In this document: positions 1-5,649 of the stretch, one piece after another
How positions within the stretch are numbered: the stretch's first letter is position 1
How the letters are laid out: every line of letters begins with the position of its first letter
Origin: an uncultured Clostridium sp.
GTDB taxonomy: Bacteria > Bacillota_A > Clostridia > Lachnospirales > Lachnospiraceae
DNA length: 6,436 nucleotides
Reading direction: 5' to 3'
NCBI GenBank assembly: GCA_947174825.1
Contig: CAMWKN010000093.1
Coordinates: forward strand, 1-6,436
The notes under the pieces: model-generated
What the model was told of the DNA's origin: nothing
Seen by the model: the letters and a program-made list of their open reading frames with translations, nothing else
Databases searched by the model: none
Translations under genes and position numbers: made by a program

Positions 1-795
1 GTAAACTCCTGCTCGTCCTTACGACAAAACTGGTTGGCAATGATTGAACAAATGAGACAACTCTATATAAAAGCCGGTTTATATAAGCAATCCATGGACG
101 GAAATTCGCTTTTGAAATGTTTGAGTGAGTCAAGCCAGAGTGCCGCTAAAAACGGTTCCGTCAATAATATCTATGAACAAATGAACCAAAACGGCAATAA
201 CAAAACTTTTACGGATATTGCTGTATATAATATGGATTATAACATTACCTTGTTGATTTCGGATGACGGCATCCTAACTTGTGTTGATGAGGAGAGGGGC
301 TACCTGTGGGAAATTCCTTTGACAAAAAGTGATGAAGCTAAATTGGATGAATTAATAAAGAGGAAAATGGATTTCATCCTAAGGGACAAAGAGGTTGTTG
401 AAGAATATCTGAAAGGAAATATAACGATTGAAGATATCGAAAAATGGCAGACTTCCACAAAGGACCATGGACTACAGGACAGTCTTTTTAGTAGTTGTTC
501 CGATGAGATCAAAAAGGCATGGGCGAAAGCACAAGAAAGGGGTGGATTTTCCGAAAATTTGCTTGGAAAAGACTACCTTCTGACTGAATTGGACAAGTAC
601 ATGTTGATGAATCCAGCCGATCATGAAAAAATCAAAACCGCTTCTTTGGAAGATATTATGGATTTGATTCAAAATATGATTGCTTCACTGAAAGATTCTT
701 TAGAACTATATAGTGTTTCGATGCAAACGACGAAGTTAAAAGAACTGAACGCTTTGGAAAAGTTTAGTGAAGAATTAGAAACACTAAAATCATAA
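1..795 (+). CDS. Unrecognised soluble protein, 5' end outside the window
   Basis: I do not recognise this protein. The frame is open from base 1 to the TAA at 793-795, giving at least 264 codons. Possible starts inside the window (TTG at 34, ATG at 40) have no Shine-Dalgarno sequence in front of them, so the gene probably begins upstream and is only partly present. The visible product is hydrophilic and rich in Lys, Glu, Asp and Asn. I see no signal peptide, membrane helix or cysteine pattern. After a polar, Asn/Ser-rich N-terminal part comes a short beta-like stretch (DIAVYNMDYNITLLISDDG, bases 217-273). The rest reads as long amphipathic helices, ending in a Leu/Glu/Lys-rich segment that could form a coiled coil. 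It converges on the small membrane protein gene, with a shared hairpin between them. An adaptor, structural or effector-like role is possible, but nothing in the sequence decides it. Confidence 0.65.
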   Translation, partial: VNSCSSLRQNWLAMIEQMRQLYIKAGLYKQSMDGNSLLKCLSESSQSAAKNGSVNNIYEQMNQNGNNKTFTDIAVYNMDYNITLLISDDGILTCVDEERGYLWEIPLTKSDEAKLDELIKRKMDFILRDKEVVEEYLKGNITIEDIEKWQTSTKDHGLQDSLFSSCSDEIKKAWAKAQERGGFSENLLGKDYLLTELDKYMLMNPADHEKIKTASLEDIMDLIQNMIASLKDSLELYSVSMQTTKLKELNALEKFSEELETLKS

Positions 796-812
796 AACTC
801 TTATTTGATACC

Positions 813-849
813 ATCACAACTGTTCCTCAACTTGAGGAACGGTTGTGAT
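813..849. terminator. Long hairpin between convergent genes, likely bidirectional terminator
   Basis: Bases 813-829 pair with 833-849 to form a 17-bp stem with a 3-base loop, unbroken except for one G-U wobble. It starts 17 bases after the stop of the left gene and 9 bases after the stop of the convergent gene at 859. Neither side has a proper T run (on the - strand only a short TTTT well downstream). It is therefore not a textbook intrinsic terminator, but its placement between two convergent stops fits termination or 3'-end protection of both transcripts. Confidence 0.55.
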
Positions 850-858
850 ATCCTGAAC

Positions 859-1422
859 TTAGTTTACAAAACTAAAATCTTTCCGCTCCATCCATGCTTT
901 CTCAAAAAGGGCAATCTCTTCCTCGAATTCCGCCTTATATTGATCAAACATAATTGCCGTATCGCATCCCAGCACTTCTGTCCCAAATTCCTTGCTCTCA
1001 ATCAACAAAGAATACTGCTCCCCATAATTAGTGGAACATGCATTAATCCACCAGTCTTGTATATCTTCATATCGAAAAGGAAGTATGTAGGCACCGGTTC
1101 CTATTGCATAATGTGGTGTCAGATATATCTCTAACTTAGGCAGCCAAATTGTTGACTTATTGGATATTTCCATATCCAATACATCCATTGACATCCTATC
1201 TGTAACGTATTTCTTGAATTTATAGATACCGGATATACCGCACATCAACATCACTAATCCTATGCCCAGAGAAATGATTAGTATTAAAACCTGGACAATA
1301 GCAGTCTCTAAACGCTTTCCATAAATAAATATGATGGCACAGGCAAGCAACTCTAAAACAATACCTGAAATCAGTTCTACATAATTGCTATAATATGTTT
1401 TTTTTAACGCTTTATCTCTCAT
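859..1422 (-). CDS. Small membrane protein with two N-terminal helices and a cytosolic domain
   Basis: This is a 187-residue protein of unknown function. The ATG at 1420-1422 is preceded by AGAGGG (1428-1433) at 5-base spacing, which supports the start. Two hydrophobic segments, about residues 17-34 and 42-63, form a helical hairpin with a short loop, followed by a positively charged stretch (KFKKY). The remaining roughly 120 residues are soluble. The block PKLEIYLTPHYAIGTGAYIL (95-114), then YEDIQDWW (118-125), resembles the strand-rich, PH-like domains of some Firmicutes membrane proteins of unknown function; that is a resemblance only. The C-terminus is an acidic helix (about 159-180). It lies downstream of the radical SAM operon on the same strand with a 99-base gap, and may be read from its own promoter or by read-through. 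An accessory or immunity-type membrane protein is possible but unproven. Confidence 0.8.
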   Translation of the reverse strand: MRDKALKKTYYSNYVELISGIVLELLACAIIFIYGKRLETAIVQVLILIISLGIGLVMLMCGISGIYKFKKYVTDRMSMDVLDMEISNKSTIWLPKLEIYLTPHYAIGTGAYILPFRYEDIQDWWINACSTNYGEQYSLLIESKEFGTEVLGCDTAIMFDQYKAEFEEEIALFEKAWMERKDFSFVN

Positions 1423-1438
1423 ATAATCCCTCTTTCCG

Positions 1439-1463
1439 AACTAACAAAAATTTCTTGTTAGTT
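1439..1463. promoter_or_regulatory. 9-bp perfect inverted repeat in the leader of the membrane protein gene
   Basis: AACTAACAA (1439-1447) and TTGTTAGTT (1455-1463) form a perfect inverted repeat with a 7-base centre, 25 bp overall. It sits just upstream of the ribosome binding site of the gene starting at 1422 and downstream of a possible weak promoter. The symmetry and AT-rich arms suit a dimeric repressor. It could also be a weak hairpin at the end of the radical SAM operon, although no T run follows it on the - strand. On the + strand it is followed by TGATTTTT, but no + strand gene is there to terminate. Confidence 0.4.
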
Positions 1464-1486
1464 TGATTTTTCTCCAATTCTCCATC

Positions 1487-1516
1487 TTTATAAATATTTT
1501 CCATATGCTGACATAA
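1487..1516 (-). promoter_or_regulatory. Possible weak promoter for the membrane protein gene
   Basis: On the - strand, TATAAA (1487-1492) is preceded after 18 bases by TTATGT (1511-1516). The -10 box is good and the -35 box is poor. Transcription would start near 1480, placing the inverted repeat at 1439-1463 inside the leader. The 99-base gap after the radical SAM fusion gene favours a separate promoter, but read-through is not excluded. Confidence 0.3.
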
Positions 1517-1521
1517 GATCA

Positions 1522-3225
1522 TTACTTTGACACTCTACCCACATACAAAGATCTTGGAAATAAAGACAACATTGGCAAATCCCCTTCCTCATTTCCCACT
1601 GCCATGCCATATTCCAGAGCGATTCCCTCTTTGAGACAGATTTTCGCCACCCCTGTTCTCTTATCTGCTTTCGCACTGGTAATACCAATATGTTTTTTCT
1701 CTCTGTGAAATCTGAGCTGTTTTTCCCACTCTTTATTCTGTCCCATTTTTCGGACTAATACCTCCGCTTCTCCCGGCAGCCAGCCCTGCTTTCTTTTGGA
1801 GAACAAAGTCTGTTTGTACACAACACCCCTGATCTGGTAGCTGCGGCATCCCACACTTGCAGCAATACTACGACCAAAGGGAGTAGTTGATCTGCCACTG
1901 GCGGAAGCAGTTACGTCGTCATTATCCGCATAGAGCGGCACCACTTCCTCCCATTTTATTCGTCTCTCTCCCTCTACACTCTCCCAGGTCAAAATATGCC
2001 CACCGTCCGCAAACACACCGCCGGAAAAACAGTCTGCGATTTTTCTACACTTTCCCATAGCCTCTGGATAAGGAAGCGCTGTTGCCAGATATAGCTTACT
2101 TTTCTTTGCCAGCCACCGGATTTTTTCTTCCATGGTATCTGACAATGCCCGTTTCCCCTCTTCCACCAGTGTACCGTCAATATCCAAAAAAATCCCCTTG
2201 GGATAAGTAGGTATCCGAAAAGCGGGATAGGGTTCAAAAAAGAATAATTCCTCCACATCTGTCCGGTTGCAGTAAGCCAGATAGCAGCTACATTCTTTTC
2301 GTCTACAGGAACCATTTGCATTCGAATATCCATGTGATGGATTCTCCAAGTTATCCACTGATGATTGCATCAACTGCGAACCTATATCGTCTGCCACAGG
2401 AATCTGGCATTCCTTTTCTGTCCGGACTATATGCAAGTCATGGCATCCTTCTTCTGCCTGAACAGCATGGAGATTATGGCTGTTTCCCCTTGCCTGGACA
2501 ACTTGAAAATCACGGCGTTTCCCCTTTGCCTGAGCAGCATGAAGATTACAGAAATATCGGCTTCCATCCGCTTCCTGAAAAACTGATTTCCTGCATTTAC
2601 TGCTATCTGCCAGATAATGCTTTAATTCTAGTGTAAAATATGGATCTATCTCTTGGAATCTCCGAATCTCTTCCTCCGTATAATTCCTCTTTCTTCCATC
2701 CATCTGATTAATCCAGACATAAACATGTTCCGGCAACTGTTCCCGAAGTTTTTGTATCTGGAAAATTTCATCCGGATTGCCTACGGCTCCCACACAATAG
2801 GCAATACCAGCCTGCTCTAATTGTTTGCATTGCATAACAAAAGTTTCTACCGTAGTCATGGATGGGTGAAAGGTACACCAGAGGCGCAGTTTCTGTTTCT
2901 CTCCCCCAGATGCTTCATAAACGGAAAGCATTTTTTCCACTGGAAAGCTTAGATTTGTCTGACATCCTATATATTCTTCAGAGGGAATCTGACTAAACTT
3001 AGCCATTGCCACCCAATAATATTCCTGGATTAATGCTTCCCCATATGGCACAATCAACAGAGCATGCTTCTCTGTTTCTGCCTCCATCTGACAAAGAAAT
3101 TTTTCTAAAGCTTCCTGATCGTTTCGTCTCTGCTTCTCTGTCATTTTCCGCTTGGAAAAAGGACAATACCCACAGGCATAATTACAGGAAGTCAAATAAC
3201 CCCGGTAGAAAAACTGTTTTCCCAT
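1522..3225 (-). CDS. STM4011-type radical SAM protein fused to a HAD phosphatase-like domain
   Basis: This 567-residue two-part protein begins with the radical SAM cluster motif C14-x3-C18-x2-C21 in SCNYACGYCPFSK, preceded by FFYRGYL, an opening I associate with the STM4011 family (function unknown). The radical SAM part spans about residues 1-335. Its end carries further cysteines (C211, C226, C307, C312, C314, C319) that could bind a second Fe-S cluster. Between C226 and C307 lie four tandem 12-residue repeats (227-274). From residue 344 comes a HAD hydrolase of Cof-like type: FLDIDGTL gives nucleophile D348 and acid/base D350, T382 is motif II, K519 or K522 is the motif III lysine, and GNEEGDLPM (544-552) is motif IV. 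A Ser/Arg/Gly-rich insert (about 435-462) interrupts the cap region. The start at 3225 lies inside the end of the upstream gene. A GAGAGG stands 12 bases upstream, rather far, so coupled translation is likely. A later start would lose the cluster motif. The substrate is unknown. Confidence 0.88.
   Translation of the reverse strand: MGKQFFYRGYLTSCNYACGYCPFSKRKMTEKQRRNDQEALEKFLCQMEAETEKHALLIVPYGEALIQEYYWVAMAKFSQIPSEEYIGCQTNLSFPVEKMLSVYEASGGEKQKLRLWCTFHPSMTTVETFVMQCKQLEQAGIAYCVGAVGNPDEIFQIQKLREQLPEHVYVWINQMDGRKRNYTEEEIRRFQEIDPYFTLELKHYLADSSKCRKSVFQEADGSRYFCNLHAAQAKGKRRDFQVVQARGNSHNLHAVQAEEGCHDLHIVRTEKECQIPVADDIGSQLMQSSVDNLENPSHGYSNANGSCRRKECSCYLAYCNRTDVEELFFFEPYPAFRIPTYPKGIFLDIDGTLVEEGKRALSDTMEEKIRWLAKKSKLYLATALPYPEAMGKCRKIADCFSGGVFADGGHILTWESVEGERRIKWEEVVPLYADNDDVTASASGRSTTPFGRSIAASVGCRSYQIRGVVYKQTLFSKRKQGWLPGEAEVLVRKMGQNKEWEKQLRFHREKKHIGITSAKADKRTGVAKICLKEGIALEYGMAVGNEEGDLPMLSLFPRSLYVGRVSK
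1840..1923 (-). repeat. Degenerate three-fold repeat insert in the HAD part
   Basis: This stretch codes for residues 435-462 of the fusion protein. Within it TASASGRS, TTPFGRS and IAASVGCRS follow one another, three units of 7-9 residues each ending in GRS or GCRS. The segment is Ser/Ala/Gly/Arg-rich and lacks the hydrophobic pattern of the flanking cap-domain strands, so it is probably a surface loop. At the DNA level the units are too diverged for me to call an exact repeat. Confidence 0.45.
2403..2546 (-). repeat. Four tandem 36-bp repeats inside the radical SAM-HAD fusion gene
   Basis: Four units of exactly 36 bp run head to tail at 2403-2438, 2439-2474, 2475-2510 and 2511-2546. They code for NLHAAQAKGKRR, DFQVVQARGNSH, NLHAVQAEEGCH and DLHIVRTEKECQ (residues 227-274). 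The second and fourth DNA units in + strand order match at 26 of 36 positions by my hand count, and all ten differences are transitions. A fifth, weaker unit may follow at 2547-2582. The unit length is a multiple of three, so copy-number change would keep the frame. It sits in the linker-like end of the radical SAM half. Confidence 0.85.
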
Positions 3226-4505
3226 TCTCGCATCAATCCTCTCACATTTTCTGAAATCAACTGGGGACCTAAAGCATCAGAACGTGCCATTCCCTCCTCC
3301 GTCAAACGATAAATTCCATTTTTCTCATCCACATATTCTTTCTCTTTCCATAACCCCAAAAGCGGAAAATCTTTCTCCAAATCCCCCGAAAACTCCTGTC
3401 CGTATTTTCGGACATCCAATCCACTGGTAAAGTTAATCTTTTTAATCAAATAACGTCTTTTTTCTTCCTCCCGATCCAAAAGAAATCCGTGTGTGATCTT
3501 GGTATAATCTCTGGTTTCCAGATAAGAATCCAGCTGCTTTTTACAAGCTGTCTGCCGGACATAATAAGGAGTACAAAAATGTAGATTACCCAGATAACTT
3601 CTTCCACCACAGCCCAGAGAAAGGGTATTCCCAAAACCACAAGTTTCTGCCGGAACTGCAACGGCATAATCCTCCCGCACAAAACGTCTCATAGAATATT
3701 GTACATAGCCATGAGTCAATAAATACTCCCGTACCTGTTCGTAATAAAGACGAATATTCTCGGAAGGTTTTTCCCCTTTATCGGCAAGCACCGTTCCTGG
3801 TTTAATATACAAAGGATAAATAAATAATTCTTCCGGCTGATAGGAAAGAGCTTCCCGCAAGCTTTCTCCCAAAGATTCTCTAGTCTGCCCGGGAATGCCA
3901 TAGATCAGATCCAGATTCATACAGTCAAATTCCTGTTTCCGGATGGTATCCACTGCTTTTCTTGCCTGATCTGCCGTGTGGATACGGCACAGCCGTTTTA
4001 ATTCCTCTGGCTGAAAACTCTGTATCCCAATGCTAACTCTCTGGGTGTGATGGGCTTTGGCAATCTCCAGTTTTTCCTCTGTTGTCTGGTTCGGGGAAGT
4101 TTCCATAATGACCGGATATTCCTTAACAGCTCCCATTCCTCTGTCCACGATGGCAAACAAACGCTCTAACTGATCTGCCTCCAGATACAAAGGCGTCCCA
4201 CCCCCGATGGTCACATCACGAAAAACAGCATCATCCAACCGATACTGTTCAAGCTGCTCCTCCATGGCATCCAGATAACGCTCTATATATGCTCGTTTTT
4301 GTCCAGCTACTGAAAAAAGATTGCAGTAGCCACATTTCGCCTCACAGAAAGGAATATGAAAATACAAACTGTTTTCTTCCCCAACCAGCCTGGATAGATA
4401 ATCCCCGATGTCCAGATCGGGCAAAGATCGATATGCCGTCTTATGGGGATAGCTGTACATATATTGCTGATAAATAGAGTCTACCTCCCTGCTTTTCCTA
4501 CTCAT
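3192..4505 (-). CDS. STM4012-type radical SAM protein (HemW-like)
   Basis: This is a radical SAM enzyme of about 437 residues in the STM4012 family, related to HemW/HemN but from a distinct cluster of unknown function. The opening YQQYMYSYPHKTAYRSL (about residues 12-28) is the family signature as I recall it. Then come C54-x3-C58-x2-C61 (CEAKCGYC) for the [4Fe-4S] cluster, GGGTP (101-105) for SAM binding, RVSIGIQSF (156-164) and DLIYGIPGQT (199-208). The C-terminal part, ending in IYRLTEEGMARSDALGPQLI, matches the HemN-type C-terminal domain. I chose the ATG at 4503-4505 because AAGGAG (4515-4520) lies 9 bases upstream. The in-frame TTG at 4532 would add 9 residues that span this ribosome binding site. 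It is the first gene of the operon and overlaps the fusion gene by 34 bp. It should not be named coproporphyrinogen oxidase: the family context differs and no heme genes are nearby. Confidence 0.9.
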   Translation of the reverse strand: MSRKSREVDSIYQQYMYSYPHKTAYRSLPDLDIGDYLSRLVGEENSLYFHIPFCEAKCGYCNLFSVAGQKRAYIERYLDAMEEQLEQYRLDDAVFRDVTIGGGTPLYLEADQLERLFAIVDRGMGAVKEYPVIMETSPNQTTEEKLEIAKAHHTQRVSIGIQSFQPEELKRLCRIHTADQARKAVDTIRKQEFDCMNLDLIYGIPGQTRESLGESLREALSYQPEELFIYPLYIKPGTVLADKGEKPSENIRLYYEQVREYLLTHGYVQYSMRRFVREDYAVAVPAETCGFGNTLSLGCGGRSYLGNLHFCTPYYVRQTACKKQLDSYLETRDYTKITHGFLLDREEEKRRYLIKKINFTSGLDVRKYGQEFSGDLEKDFPLLGLWKEKEYVDEKNGIYRLTEEGMARSDALGPQLISENVRGLMREWENSFSTGVI

Positions 4506-4514
4506 GCTGCTGAT

Positions 4515-4520
4515 CTCCTT
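4515..4520 (-). promoter_or_regulatory. Ribosome binding site that fixes the start of the STM4012-type gene
   Basis: CTCCTT on the + strand reads AAGGAG on the - strand, 9 bases before the ATG at 4503-4505. It lies inside the longer frame that would begin with TTG at 4532, which argues against that longer form. Confidence 0.8.
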
Positions 4521-4544
4521 TCCCTGCCTCAAAGGGATATCACA

Positions 4545-4574
4545 TTGACAATAAACTTCTGTCTTTGCTATTAT
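4545..4574 (+). promoter_or_regulatory. Near-consensus extended -10 promoter for the MBL-fold gene
   Basis: TTGACA (4545-4550) is a perfect -35 box. After 18 bases comes TATTAT (4569-4574), preceded by TGC, an extended -10. Transcription should start near 4581, giving a leader of about 57 bases before the ATG at 4639. The divergent operon must have its promoter in the same roughly 130-base gap. On the - strand I see only weak candidates: a TAGAAT -10 with a poor -35, and TTGTAA-17-TAACAT. Confidence 0.75.
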
Positions 4575-4626
4575 GTTACAGGAATTCTATCGTATTTACA
4601 AGTTCTAACCAGAAAACAAACATATT

Positions 4627-4632
4627 GAGGTG
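4627..4632 (+). promoter_or_regulatory. Ribosome binding site that fixes the start of the MBL-fold gene
   Basis: GAGGTG lies 6 bases upstream of the ATG at 4639. The in-frame GTG at 4630 overlaps this site and so is unlikely to be the start. Confidence 0.8.
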
Positions 4633-4638
4633 ATTCAA

Positions 4639-5442
4639 ATGCTAAGATTAGTGATGCTGGGTACCGGACATGCAATGGTAACAAAATGCTATAATACATG
4701 TTTTGTTTTAGAGACGGATAACGGCTCCATTATGGTAGATGCTGGAGGAGGAAATGGCATTTTGACACAGATGGAAAAAGCGGGATTAGATTGGTCAGAT
4801 ATCCAGGCATTGTTCCTGACACACGCACATACCGACCATATTCTGGGAGTAATCTGGGTTATCCGACAGATTAATTCTTTAATCCAACATCAGAAACACC
4901 CTGGATCTTTTAAGATATATGGACATTCCAAAAATTTAGACTATATTAAATACAGTTGTAATTTTTTATTAAATGATACATTGAGTGATGCCATTCAGTT
5001 TATTCCCATATGCGGTGAAACTCAAATGACAGAATGTGGGATAGATTTTGAAGTAATAGATATCCATTCGACCAAGAAAGAACAGTTAGGATTCCGGGCT
5101 GTTATCAGAACCGATGACCAGAAATGTGTCATGGTTTGTCTGGGCGATGAACCATGTTGTGCAGAAAATGAAAAATATATAAAAGATGCAGATTGGCTCT
5201 TGTCAGAAGCCTTTTGCCTAAAAAGTGAAGAACATATCTTTCATCCTTACACAAAACATCACAGTACCGCCTATGATGCAGGACAGATCGCCGAACGATT
5301 AGGGGTGGGTAATTTAGTTTTGTATCATACCGAAGATTCTGATTTGCAAAACCGTGCCAAAAAATATACAGAGGAAGCAAGACAAAGTTTTCAGGGAAAT
5401 ATATTTGTACCTGACGATTTAGAAGTAATTAGAATCTTATGA
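4639..5442 (+). CDS. MBL-fold metallo-hydrolase, RNase Z-like
   Basis: This 267-residue protein has the metallo-beta-lactamase fold and probably binds two zinc ions. After the N-terminal strand with LGTGHA comes the metal-binding motif H62-A-H64-T-D66-H67 (THAHTDH). Other likely ligands are D170 (CLGDEP) and H230 (VLYHTED), with H143 as a candidate. The stretch KHHSTAYDAGQIAERLG (206-222) matches the HST-x-x-A block of RNase Z-like proteins. True RNase Z is usually about 300 residues and carries an exosite arm for tRNA, which I do not see, so tRNA 3' processing is not assured. I recall close Lachnospiraceae homologues opening with a similar TGxAxVTKCYNTCF block and annotated only as MBL-fold hydrolases. 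It is likely cytosolic, with no signal peptide. It is transcribed alone from a strong promoter, divergent from the radical SAM operon, and ends at a clear terminator. The substrate is unknown: an RNA, a phosphodiester or a small metabolite are all possible. Confidence 0.9.
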   Translation: MLRLVMLGTGHAMVTKCYNTCFVLETDNGSIMVDAGGGNGILTQMEKAGLDWSDIQALFLTHAHTDHILGVIWVIRQINSLIQHQKHPGSFKIYGHSKNLDYIKYSCNFLLNDTLSDAIQFIPICGETQMTECGIDFEVIDIHSTKKEQLGFRAVIRTDDQKCVMVCLGDEPCCAENEKYIKDADWLLSEAFCLKSEEHIFHPYTKHHSTAYDAGQIAERLGVGNLVLYHTEDSDLQNRAKKYTEEARQSFQGNIFVPDDLEVIRIL

Positions 5443-5462
5443 CAAAATGCCAGGGTGCTGAA

Positions 5463-5508
5463 CGTTCGTTTAGAACGGTGCTATGCACCAGTGACGCATG
5501 TTTAGCAC
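5463..5508 (+). other. Structured 3' region with competing hairpins
   Basis: In the long untranslated tail of the MBL-fold transcript, CGTTC (5463-5467) pairs with GAACG (5473-5477) around a 5-base loop. GGTGC (5477-5481) can pair with GCACC (5485-5489), or else GTGCTA (5478-5483) can pair with TAGCAC (5503-5508). The last two pairings exclude each other. No gene is visible between 5443 and 5649. Confidence 0.4.
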
Positions 5509-5510
5509 GG

Positions 5511-5544
5511 ACCGGAATGGAATGTAGACCGGAATGGAATGCAG
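5511..5544 (+). repeat. Two tandem 17-bp repeats downstream of the MBL-fold gene
   Basis: ACCGGAATGGAATGTAG (5511-5527) is followed directly by ACCGGAATGGAATGCAG (5528-5544), with one base different. The next 17 bases (5545-5561) match at about 10 positions and may be a decayed third copy. The stretch is purine-rich and richer in G than its surroundings. Confidence 0.75.
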
Positions 5545-5571
5545 ATCGAAACGAAGTGAATACCTAGGCAT

Positions 5572-5619
5572 AAGTGCCATAACCCACTGAATTTGGCGGG
5601 ATATGGCACTTGATTTTTT
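5572..5619 (+). terminator. Intrinsic terminator of the MBL-fold gene
   Basis: AAGTGCCATA (5572-5581) pairs with TATGGCACTT (5602-5611), and the stem continues with CCC/GGG after one mismatch. Two bases later comes a run of six T (5614-5619), and another T run follows at about 5626. It ends the + strand transcript about 130 bases after the stop codon. On the - strand no T run follows the hairpin, so it does not clearly terminate the convergent kinase gene. Confidence 0.88.
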
Positions 5620-5649
5620 GCTACAATTTTTCTTCTGCTCTTGTAAGTA

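Noticed and set aside
805..1134. Open frame on the + strand opposite the small membrane protein gene
   Set aside because: It begins with TTG inside the hairpin, has no ribosome binding site, and is fully antisense to a gene with a good start and clear membrane helices.
1439..1463. Intrinsic terminator of the radical SAM operon
   Set aside because: The stem is AT-rich and lacks a T run on the - strand. The T run is on the + strand side, where there is no gene to terminate.
2403..2546. Possible CRISPR-like array
   Set aside because: The 36-bp units are contiguous with no spacers, diverged, and in frame within a coding gene.
2316..2636. + strand open frame with a repeated Pro/Leu/His-rich pattern
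   Set aside because: It is the antisense reading of the 36-bp repeats in the radical SAM-HAD fusion gene. The repeat pattern appears in every frame because the unit is a multiple of three.
3192..4505. Annotation as oxygen-independent coproporphyrinogen III oxidase (HemN) or HemW
   Set aside because: The N-terminal signature and the partner gene fit the STM4012 family, and no heme pathway gene is nearby.
4639..5442. Annotation as true tRNA 3'-processing RNase Z
   Set aside because: It is shorter than typical RNase Z and I cannot see the exosite arm; only the MBL core motifs are certain.
5443..5649. Pheromone (AgrD-like) small gene next to the histidine kinase
   Set aside because: No short frame with a ribosome binding site and an AgrD-like Cys/acidic-tail pattern was seen here on either strand. 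The frame at 5502-5699 on the - strand is a shadow overlapping the kinase end.
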